Shown here: piece by piece, positions 23,401-35,400 of the stretch | Layout of the letters: the number at the start of each line of letters is the position of its first letter | Numbering within the stretch: the stretch's first letter is position 1 | Assembly: GCA_016169945.1 (NCBI GenBank) | Contig: JADLSH010000020.1 | Span: 558,001-622,000, forward strand | DNA: 64,000 nt | Direction of reading: 5' to 3' | Origin: Trachythela sp. YZ-2020 | Taxonomy: Eukaryota > Cnidaria > Anthozoa > Malacalcyonacea > Clavulariidae | Notes under the pieces: model-generated | What the model was told of the DNA's origin: nothing | What the model saw: only the letters and a program-made list of their open reading frames with translations | Database searches by the model: none | Made by a program: the position numbers and the translations under genes

Positions 23401-26400
23401 TATCTATATTTGCTGGAGGATTATGTTCAGGTTTTAATCTGATGTGCGTGTATATTGTAAATATTGTGTGTCGGTTTGTTCCTGTTTGAGGGGCTATCTA
23501 GGTGGTAACTCTAGGGAAGGGGTCTTTTCTTTTCTTGCCGTGGCTGATCGGGAAAAGGTGTTGGCCTAAGCTCGGTATCCCCATTCGACGGGTGGGTTTT
23601 CCTGTTCGACGGTTGTTAGGGGGTGCTAGAGTTCTCCTTCATATTAACATTATTTCTTTTATAAATCGTACAGCAGATATTATGTAATTGTGTTCTCTCC
23701 ATAAGAGTGCAGTTTTGTGGAACAGCATATACCAGTTAAAATTACTACAGCACTGCAGTCGCTTGCTAAGTTTAAATCTCTTATTTCCTGTAAATAATTT
23801 TGATATAATAAAGAGTTCTTCGTTATAATTAGTTTATATAATCACACGTCTCTATATAATGCAACTAAAGTTTTTTACATTCTTAATGGTATTGAGGATT
23901 TAACATTTGCTGATAATTGTGATTTCTTTAGAGAAGTCTAGAACTATATTATTTCTACAAATCGCTTCTCTGCAGTCCACACTTAACTTTTTGTTTTTGT
24001 GATTGTGTTTGGGATGTTTTGTGTTTCTCTTTGTTTTGTTTCTAAAAAAATATTTCTTGTGTGTAAATTTTTAATCTATGTATTTGTGCGAGTCCCCTTG
24101 CTAAGCCTTCCGTGCTTTTGGGGCAAACACTTTATTAATTTAATAAGATATGTTTATATACAAAAATAGTAACCATAGTTACGAACGGACACAAACCCGA
24201 ACCCGAGAGAGAGTCCACTAAGCCGAGAGAGGCAAGCGTCAAGGAACAATTGTACGTAAGCAAAGACAGCGAGGTTTCTCCGTACTGCCATGTGTCAAAG
24301 GAGTCGTTGAAGAGGGAACGTCAGAAGAAATCGTAAGCAGCCTCACCTTGCTAGAAAAAACGCTTCTCCACGATGAGAAAACCACGCTCCTCCAACTCCT
24401 TTCTGCAAGGAGAGTTAATCAAAGAATTGAAGGAGAAAACAACTGAAGAGCAATCGTTTTCAGATCTCTTGATTAAAGCAGGTATTTCGAAAACATATGG
24501 CCATTTCCTAATGAATTTCCATTGAGGATTTAACATTTGCTGATAATTGTGATTTCTTTAGAGAAGCCTAGAACTATATTATTTCTACAAATCGCTTCTC
24601 TGCAGTCCACACTTAACTTTTTGTTTTTGTGATTGTGTTTGGGATGTTTTGTGTTTCTCTTTGTTTTGTTTTTAAAAAAAATATTTCTTGTGTGTAAATT
24701 TTTAACCTATGTATTTGTGCGAGTCCCCTTGCTAAGCCTTCCGTGCTTTTGGGGCAAACACTTTTGGTTCGATTTGGTTCTCACAGTATTGGACCACGCC
24801 GTGCACGTTAGTCAGTTGCACATCCTTACATAGGGTGTTTGACAAAAACATTCTATGTGAAGGAAAGATAGGGAAGATTATGATTAAATCGTGTGGCCAA
24901 TCGTTCATCGATCTCCTGGGACAAGCGGGCATGTCCAAATCTCACGGATATTTCCTAATGAGGTTTCACACCTTGGTGACGGAGTTTAATCGACTTTGTT
25001 ACTGCAAAATGGCTATTAATTTTCTTAGTCAAAACCTGAACATAATCCGGCAAATCTGCCAGGCCAATCCAGAGGATTGGAAATCTTAGTGTTCTTTAAC
25101 TATCTGCTGTGCGTGTATAGTGTACATTGTAAACAGTGTGTGTCGGTTTGTTCCTGTTTGAGGGGCCACCTAGGCGGCAAGGGGTCTAGGCAAACCCGTA
25201 GCTGGGGGGGCCGGGGCGCCCCAACCGGAAATACAATTGAAATTGTGTCCCCCCAAACACAAACACCATCACGTAATTTTTGTTTTGGAAAAGTTCATTT
25301 ATAGGTAGAAAGTAGATGATCTATGTTAACTTTAAAGTTTTAAGTAATAAAGTACAAATCTAATATTCAGCATTATCTAGAAGAACTTTTTTAAAGAAGG
25401 TGAAGACCTGGACGGAAGGTAAAATTTCTTGTTTTCTGTTAGTATGTTCCACTGCTCGTTTGAGGTACTGTTGATCGACTGGACAAATCATCAATGATTA
25501 AGCTAAGCTAGCTTCGTACAACCAGACATAGACAGAAGAACATATCCATTATCCAAGAACTTCAAACTAAAATGTCATTTTTTGTTTGCAGCGGACTTTT
25601 AATTCCTCCACTCGAGGACGAGATGATTGATCCAGTCACTGGAGGACTTATAACTGAGGAAGACAAGAAAGTGTACGGGAAGAAAATGTATGTGTTGAAA
25701 TACTTTACTAAGTATTTGCAAGGCAAAATAGCCAATGCCCTATATCGTGAAGGAGTGTGGCCGTGCTGGCAGAGATGGGAGCATTGACAAGGCGGACATG
25801 ACATCCATATTTCGATTTCCGCGAGAGATAGCTCTTGTAACATGCTTTACCTTGAGGTCTAGGAAGGGCTATCACTACAGGAGGAAACCAAAGTACCAGG
25901 AAAAAGCCTGTAGTGTTTGGAGATATTAAACTGGAGGCATTCTTCTCGCATGAGACTGATAATTTTTATTGATGTTGTCTCCACCTACTGAGTATTTGTC
26001 ACCGAACAACTCTCCACTGCCAGGCCAACCAGATGATTGGAAATCTTAGTGTTCTTTTACTATCTGCTGTGCGTGTATAGTGTACATTGTAAACAGTGTG
26101 TGTCGGTTTGTTCTTGTTTGAGGGGCCATGACTGGATGCGAGTACACTCTGGAGTCAGGCGTTTGCACATCGAGGAACTCTTGGATTTCATCAAGAACGA
26201 GTTCCTCGACAATCCAAATCGGGTTCATCGCGGAAAATCTGGGATACCAGGATATACCACCAACAACAAACAACTGGTATCTCGGAAATGGGGTAAAAAG
26301 TCATATTGTGTATATTTCTTAAAATTTTGGCATTCTTAAAATAAGTTTATGACCGTATTAAAAACAACAGCAGTTGGGCAAATGGAAACACACTCTGCCT

Positions 26401-29400
26401 ATAAAAGGACGTTCCAAACCGCACCAAACCCTCTTTTGGTTATGGAGTTCGAAAGGACAGAGAGTGGGATGGTGGCGGATGGCAAAAAGTTTTGCAACTT
26501 TTGTTTGAGGATTGTTGGCACGGTGAACGAAGATGAACCGAGGAGAAGGTGGATTTTTGAGATTACGACGAGGCGAGAGCGAAGGTATATTTGATTTAGA
26601 CGGCAAAAAAGCTTTTCTTTGTGTTTAACGTTAGATAGAAAGGTGAAACGGGTATTGCGATATTTTTACCACGTGGATTCCCCTCCTTCGAGCGGCTGCA
26701 TACTTACTTCCACACAACATGTCGGATAGACGAAGTATTAAACGCAAAATTTTGTTGCAAAATGAGTTTTTTGAAGTTAAAAAGAATTGAAAGATATCGA
26801 TCTTCAACACACAAGCATCTAACACGTGTTGTAGGCGAAATAATTTATCTAATTTCACTACTAAGTTACTAACTTCCAGACCGGGGCTTTACTTCTCAAG
26901 TGTAACCCAAACTCGTAATTTGGGTCGAAACAAGTTCTTCCATTCTTCGCCGTCTAAGCTCTTCGAATCAGAATAAACGTAAAAGAAATACAACAATTTA
27001 ATAGAATAAACGTAAAAGAAATACAACAAATTCGCTCTCGTGTACAAAACTACACAACTCGCCCGTTTGCTTGCAGAAGGATCATTAACAGACCTCGGAG
27101 ACTAAGCTATTGAAAAATGTCTGCCAATTTCTACAATAGTTTGTTTGTCGAAAACTCGGAGTTTAAATGGAGGGGCGACATGACTGTCCTAAAAGAATTT
27201 GTAAAGGACGAACTAAATTTAACCGGGAAGTGGACTTCACCAGGCGGAGACGTAAAGCAATTCTCGTGTGAAACAATCTCAATCAAATGGTATCAGGGCA
27301 AGAAAGTCCTGAAGATTCAAGGAGATAACAGCCAAAAGATCAAGCAGCAACTTTATACCGGCATTGCAAGTCGTTCTGAGACACGCAGTGGGTCTGGTAA
27401 TAGTGAACCGTCAGATATAAGTCCATCGATAAACAAAACGGACGCAAATGAAGCCTTAGTTAAGGTATGTAATTGTAAGGGTACATGTATAAACAAGATC
27501 ATTACAACTGAACTTGACGGTATTAAATTGGACATAGCAATCTTGGAAACTAAATTACCCTCGAACACTAAACTCAGAACAAAACAGGAGGATATGGAAG
27601 CCATTATACATCATCAAGGAGAAATGATTTATAAACTTAAAGAGGAAAATTTGATCTTTAAGACTAAACTTGTGTCACTTGAAAATCTAATATTTAGATT
27701 AACCTATAACAACCAGGAGAACAATGATCGTGGGCCGGCGATTAGTGCAATTAACATCTCAGCCGTAACGACACCCACCAATAGTACACAATCGGATAAG
27801 TCAAACACAAATAATACAAGCCCAATCAACATAGAAATTCCTTTTGCAGTTAAACAGTCAGTTAATTTGAATAGAAATAATGCAATTTCAATGGAGAACA
27901 ATGATCGTGGGCCAGCTATTAATGCAATTGACATCCCAGCCGAAACGACACCCTGTAATAGTGCAAAATTGGATAACACAAGCATAAACGGTACAAGTCC
28001 AATTAACATTGAAATTCCATCTGTAATTAAAACACCAGCTAGGTTCAATGGAAATAATGCAAGTTCAACGACCATAGAAATTACATCTCCTAAACAAATT
28101 CCCCGAGACTATCGTAATCGCGATTTGAACATAAATAATACTGGTCCATTAACCTAAGCAAAAAGCAAAAAGCATTAGTTCCATGCCCATTTTTGAAAAG
28201 GAGAGGCCACTGCTTGAAAGGATCCAGATGTGATTTTTTGCATAAGAATGTCCTACCTGCACCACGCGGACCGAAGTCTCAACAAACGCGCGGTGAAAGA
28301 TCTCCCTTTCTTAATATACCACAACCCAGTAGTAATTAATTTCCTTTTTCCTTCGACCTAAATTATTTCCCCCCGATTCGATTCCCAACGTTTTATCCCC
28401 CGTTCCCGTTCCCATACGCACCTCCACATATGGCCCTGCCGACAAGACCCCCACCACTTATGTCTATACTGACAAGACTTCCCCCCGTCCATTGAATGGT
28501 GAAACCTTTTCTCCATATACCCCTGTTAGATCAAGTTCCCCCGTATGTAACGCCCAAACCATTCTACCTTTTGAACACTGATCTGAAACTAGAACTGGAT
28601 AGAGCATCCCATTGAATTCAATGAGCCAATTTTGTAGCCAGAATATTTTTAATGAGATCAGATTTTTAAATCTGTCAAATTCTTGACTAGTCAAATCGTT
28701 AGCTGTTTAAATTAGTTATGTTATGAAGCAAATATATTTTTCTATGCAACGTGAAAAATATAGCTTCCAACATCTCTTCTAATGAGTTTTAGAACGTTTT
28801 AAACACCACATAATGAGGCTTATGGCGGCCACATCGGTGTGCCCTCATTAGTTATTCACCGGCAAATTTAGGAAGAAAGAGAGGCCACTGATGACAAATT
28901 CTTATCGAGACAATATTTTTCCTTTCCCAACCAATAACTAGAACATGTTAGAACCTCTTTAAACATGTCCCCAACACCACAGTAGATTTGTTGTGGTCAC
29001 ACCGATGTGGCCGCCATTGGCTTCATTTATGCATGAAAGATGCACTATCCAGTCCTTGTTTTCAGATCAGTGCTTTTGAACCGTGTCAGCAGATTAACCC
29101 AACAAATGTTTTTCATATAGAGCCTCTTTTATCTAGACGAAAGAGGGTAATTGCGCCTACGATTAGAGGTCATGAACGGTCTAACTGTATCTATCCTCCC
29201 ACAAGTACTAAGATATTACCCCAATTACCTATGTTCCTGGTCTCAAATGCATGTCATGTTACTAACAAAATTGACGAATTACACGTAGTTATGGAGATGA
29301 ATAACATTGATGTCGCTATTATCACTGAATCATGGCTAAATGACACTATTCCGTCATCCGCTGTCAGTATTGGGCAATGTTTCAACATCTATCGAAAAGA

Positions 29401-32400
29401 CAGATCCACGATGGGCGGTGGAGTTCTGGCTTACGTGCGTGATACTATTCCAACAAAAAGGCTGCAACACCTTGAGGATTCTGATAAAGAGGTATTGTGG
29501 TTACTGCATACTCCAGCTAGAACTCCAAGACCGTTTAGCTGCATAATTACTGCAGGATTATATTTCCCTCCTGGTAAATCTGTGGATGAAGTAAAAAGTA
29601 TGAAAAATTATATTACAGCTTGTCTTGATAACTTGCTTAAGGAGAGACCTTCAGCAGGTATTATTATAACTGGGGATTTCAATCATCTTAACCCTCATGA
29701 AATTTGTCAAAGATTCAATCTTCGTAAGATGGTTAAGGCTCATACTCGTGGTAGTAACATACTAGATCAAATCCTTACCAATTTGTCTCAAAATTATGAC
29801 AAAGTACAGCATCTTCCCCCATTGGGACGTTCTGATCACCAGTGCTTATTACTAACACCGAAGGCAAAAAAACATACCAAAGCGTTTACAAGACAAGTTA
29901 GAGATTTCAACCCAGAAAATTTGAGAACTCTTGGACTAAAATTAAACTTGGTAAATTGGGACTTGGTTTTTAATCTGCATGATGTTGACGCAAAAGTGTT
30001 GGGTTTTAACAATATAATTACGAATCTACTTGATACTTACACTCCGTTGAGATCAGTGCGCATGCACCCGAATGATAAAGAATGGATGACTCCATATATC
30101 AAAAAGCAAATACGAGCTAAACAAAAAGCATATGTGAAGAATGATATGGCGAAGTACCAAAAGCTACACACCAAAGTAGTTGATTTGATTGCTAAAGCCA
30201 AACATAAATTTTATAAAGATAAAGCACAGAAACTCCGCTACACAAATTCGAGTAAATGGTATAAGAGTATTTATGCCCTGGCTGGTGCCAGGGAACATAA
30301 AGCAACTCCCACGGCGCCAAATAAAACTGAATTAATAAGAGTGGCCAACGAGCTTCTTGAGGCTTTTACTGCCCCTTGGGAGAATCGTGAGTCAAATTCA
30401 TTGTTAGTAAGTGATTTAGCAGATGATCTGGAGGATCACCCACCACCTACTCCGAATATTGGACAGGTAAAAGCTGCGTTAAAACAACTTAATACAAAAA
30501 AAGCTACTGGGTCAGGTGGTGTGCCGGCGTGGCTCTTACATCGTTTCTGTGAAGAACTGGCATCTGTAATCCATGATATTATCTGTGCCAGTATTCTACA
30601 ATGCAAGTATCCGACAGAATACAAACACGCCTTAATAAGTCCAGTCCCGAAAGTGAGAAACCCCGAAGATGTGAAGAATGATTTTAGACAAATATCTGTG
30701 TTACCACAAATCGCGAAAGTGCTAGAGAAAATTCAACTCGGTCTTAACAAGGTAGATTTAAAGATAAATAATACGCAATATGCCTTTACCCAAGGTAAAT
30801 CAACGGTCACAGCACGTGCCAATTTCACCCAATATCTTTACGACGCCACCGATTCTAATACATTAAATGACGGAGTTCACGTTGTTTTTGTGGATTTACG
30901 CAAAGCATTCGATCTCGTTGACCATGCTATATTACTGGCTAAACTTGCTGCTATGGGGGTTCGTAAAAGTTTTTGGTTGTGGATACAAAGTTACCTTACA
31001 AATAGAACTCTGCAAGTGAAGCTTCCTGGAGTACTATCTACAATAAGCCATATTCCTGCTGGGGTGCCCCAAGGCGGCGTAGTTTCTCCAACATTGTTTA
31101 ACGTGTATGTAAATGACATAGAAGACTATGCTGATCAGAATATAATTCCTGAAACGTGTAAGTACGCTGATGATTGTACACGTTATCAGTCGGTTCCTAC
31201 AGGGTCTAGTAGCTCTATCCAGAGTGCTATAAATGCAATGGAAATCTGGGCACAGAGGAATAAAATGGAAATTAATGGGAAGAAAACTAAGGATATGTGG
31301 ATAACTTTTAAGAAATCGGGTCCAATTCCACCCCCGCTGTGTGTGGGTGATACTGAAATAGAAAGGGTAAATTATTTTAAACTCCTGGGTACCTATTTGC
31401 AGAACGATCTAAAATGGAATACCCATGTATCAAGTATTATTGGCAAGGCAAGCAAGAGGATTTACCAATTAAGAACGTGTAGAAAGGCTAACCTGCCATC
31501 CGAGATTGGTCTCTGCATCTATACAACAAATATCCGACCTTTGCTTGAATATGCAAGTCCAATTTGGGGTGGATTACCTCGGTATCTTGAAGATGAACTC
31601 CAACGAGTACAGGATCGTTGTATGAGCGTAATTGGTCTTCCTAAACACACCTTGGAATCACTTGCACAGAGACGTGATAAGCAAACTCAGAAAGAATTTA
31701 TGAGAATTCAGGATAATGGTGACCTCAACCAACTTATTACTGATAATATACTGGTTCATAATCATAATCTTAGATCGAAAATAAATTGCAGGAATTTTAG
31801 AATTCCTCTGTCACAAACTGAGAGGCACAAACAGTCTTTTATACCGAGAGCCATTCGACTTTTGCATAAGAAATAGGCGATGTCCTAATTGTAAATTTTT
31901 TAAAATTTAATCTTCATATTTAATATTTATATATGGAAACGATTGTAATTCTTATTGTAGATAAGCTTAATTCATATATTGTAATACCATTGTACTTTTT
32001 CACCAAGGATGGTAAATAAAGGCTATTACTATTTATTACTATAACCCTCCGTAATTATAGCCTATATGATAAGTTATAATTTTCCTTTATAGATGTATCA
32101 TCCTGAAAGCCAGCGACTTTAATTCACCAAAGTCGCTGTTGGCAGCAGCAAGGCCGAAGGTCGGCGATGACTCGATGCGAGCACACGCTGGAGTCAGGAG
32201 TTTGCACGTCCAGGAACTCTTCGACTTCCTCGAGAACGAGTTCCTCGACAATCCCCCTGACTCCCAACGCGTCGGGTTCATCGCGGAAAATCTAGGATAC
32301 CAGGATATACCAGCAACGACAAACTACTGGTATCTCGGAAATGGGGTAAAAAGTCAGTGTATATATCTTAAAATTTTGACATTCTTAAAATAAGTTTATG

Positions 32401-35400
32401 ACCGTATTAAAAACAACAGCAGTTGGGCAAAATTTTGTCAAGCGCTACCTGTTTAGTGTATATTGCTAATTTAGATTGGTCATTATTATCTTTCATAGCT
32501 GCACATTGAGAACAACGCAGCCCTCCCTGTAGACGCCATCAGAGTGTTTGAAAATGAAGACCACCTGTCAGACTTCCATACCATCGTCGACCCTCGACTC
32601 CTGGACGCCCAAACTATGAAAGCCGCCATGGCCAGGTGAAGTTTCAAACAAGTGAAATCTAGGCTTATTTTAATGTCACTTGATATCATGTTCTTGTCTA
32701 CATTTTTTTGTTTCTGTACTTTACATATTATAATGAATGGTAACAAATGAAATCTTCAACTATGTGTGGATGGCATCGCGATTATTTGAATGGAGTTGCA
32801 AGTAATATGCGAAAAGTAGATACTTCAGTGATTTGAAACACTGAAAGAGGTCTTAAAATACGAGGTTTTGCAGTCACAATTTTTTCGACATATATGTATG
32901 TTTCGACCGTATCCTTTACGATTAAATCTTTATGGTTTCAAAACTATATGTGTAATGTGCGTTGTCCAATTAACAATTAGACAACGAGTCCGAGTTGTCT
33001 ATGAGCGAATAGTCAACGAAGGCGAAGCCTGAGTCGACTATTCGCTCATAGACAACGAGGACGAGTTGTCTAATTGTTTTAGTATACACCTTGTATAGAT
33101 ATAGACACCGTGTAATTTTTAAAATAATTTAATTCAGTTGTGTTATTTAACCACTCGTGAGCGGCAAATAAAAGCAGATTTATTAATAAAATACGGTTTC
33201 TATTTCGTTCCTTGCCATTAAAAATCTTCATGCCATATTTTGTGGCCTTTTAGTTTTCTCTCAGGGTAGAATTTTCTATCAAACTCTCCAAAAATTCCTC
33301 CGAAACGTCTGCAAAACGAGAGTTTACTGCCATATTTTTTCAGGTTTGTTTTCATTTTTCCCAAACGTTGTCCATCACGAATGGTCAACGGTTGAGTAGC
33401 CAATCAGAATGTAGGATTTGTAATGGACAATGGTTGGGTGTATACTAACATAGGATGTCGATGTCAAATACCTTTGACCCATCTTGTAAGGATGTGCAAA
33501 TGATCTATGTATTTGTGCGAGTCGCCTTGCTGAGCCTTCCGTGCTTTTGGGGCAAACACTTTATTAATTTAACAAGATATGTTTATATAAAAAAATAGTA
33601 ACCAGAGTTACGAACAGACACAAACCCGAACCCGAGAGAGAGTCCACTAAGTCGAGAGAGGCAAGCGTCAAGGAACAATTGTACGTAGGCAAAGAAAGCG
33701 AGGTTTCTCCGTACTGCCATGTGTCAAAGGAGTCGTTGAAGAGGAAACTCGTTTATCGATCTTCTGAGACAAGCGGGCATGTTCATGAAATGGTGCATAC
33801 AAATTTCTATAAATATGTAATCTAAGTATTATTAAACTTCTTGTGGATGTGTTCAAGGCACGATCTAGTCATACTGCATAATGAATATCAAATATCAAAG
33901 TGAAAGTGCGTGGTTGGGAGTGTCTCTCCTGAAAGAATTCATAGAAATAATAATTCATAGGTATGTTTTTGTGATGTTTTGTGTTTCTCTCTTTGTTTTG
34001 TTTTTTTTAAAAACATTTCTTGTGTGTAAATTTTTAATCTATGTATTTGTGCGAGTCCCCTTGGTAAGCCTTCCGTGCTTTTGGGGTAAACACTTTATTA
34101 ATTTAATAAGATATGTTTATATACAAAAATAGTAACCAGAGTTACGAACAGACACAAACCCGAACCCGAGAGAGAGTCCACTAAGTCGAGGCAAGCGTCA
34201 AGGAACAATTGTACGTAAGCAAAGACAGCGAGGTTTCTCCGTACTGCCATGTGCCGTACTTCAAGGCTGATTTTCAAGAGCTTGCCGAAGGGATGTCTTC
34301 TAGACACGAAGATACCAAGCCAGCCTTTGACATTCTGTATAGCAAATATCCGGAGCTAAAGACAGACGTGGAGCCCGAACCGAGAGAGTCCAAATTCGAG
34401 AAGGTCCGTGAGAAACTCCACGCAAAGAAAGACGACCAATGTTCCGTGGACGGCAGTGTGTCGCGTTAAAGAGGGGCTCCACCGAAGAGATCATTGGGAG
34501 CCTCCACATATTATCAGAAGCGATTGGCAACACTAAAACAATCAACATCTTTTACTCCGCTGTGCAAGGAGAACTCTTGAAAAAGCTGAAACAAGAGGCA
34601 AATCGAAAAAAACAAAACTAATTTCTATAAACATGTAATCTAAGTATTATTTTCCCTCTTTTAATGTTTAGAGAAAATAGCGTGGTTCGTGGTTCTTACG
34701 CGTCATGTACCTTGAAGAGAGAGCTTGATCATGAAGACGATAAGAGTGGCTTTAAACGTCTCAAGACAGACACAGGCAATCTTTTTATGCTAATTTGCGC
34801 TCAACAAATGTATTTTAATAATAATACCTTGATACAATCGAGGTACGAGTAACTGGAAATACCCCATGGCACAGTTGACTTTGAAACTTCTTGTCGATGT
34901 GTTCAAGGTACGATCTAGTCATACCGCATAATGAATCATTTATGTGGAGATTTGCGTACATGTAGCCTTCTATTTGATATTAACTAAATGGGACTTAATA
35001 TCAACTCAAATTTTCATCTCTTGTCTTTATGTGTAATGTATGGTAAAGCAGACGAAAACTTATATGGAAAAGGATGTTGATGTCAAATACGTTTGAAGTA
35101 TCTTGTAAGGATGTGGAAATGAACAATCTCTTTCGTGTTGTCCAATACTGTGAATATCGCTTCTCTGCAGTCCACACTTCACTTTTTGTTTTTGTGATTT
35201 TGTGTTTCTCTTGGTTTTGTTTAAAAAAAAAAAAATATTTCTTGTGTGTAAATTTTTAATCTATGTATTTGTGCGAGTCCCCTTGCTAAGCCTTCCGTGC
35301 TTTTGGGGCAAACAATTTATTAATTTAATAAGATATGTTTATATAAAAAAATAGACTAGGGAAAGTGTTGGCCTAAGCTCGGTATCCCCATTCGACGGGT

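Larger units (their letters stand above)
26960..32045 (+). mobile_element. Nearly full-length non-LTR retrotransposon (CR1/L2-like)
   Basis: 5' region with a tandem 30-bp duplication (gaataaacgtaaaagaaata, 26971-27033), ORF1 27117-28157 with a shifted tail to 28339, ORF2 28988-31876, and a short 3' UTR ending in tandem (TATTTATTACTATAA-like) repeats at about 32020-32045 instead of poly(A). Apurinic-type endonuclease plus RT without an obvious RNase H domain and a short-repeat 3' end are typical of CR1/L2-like clades. The 5' border is approximate. Confidence 0.85.

Noticed and set aside
25735..25929. GRAGRDG peptide as a RecQ helicase motif VI
   Set aside because: No Walker A/B or other helicase motif in any frame nearby; a seven-residue match is not enough.
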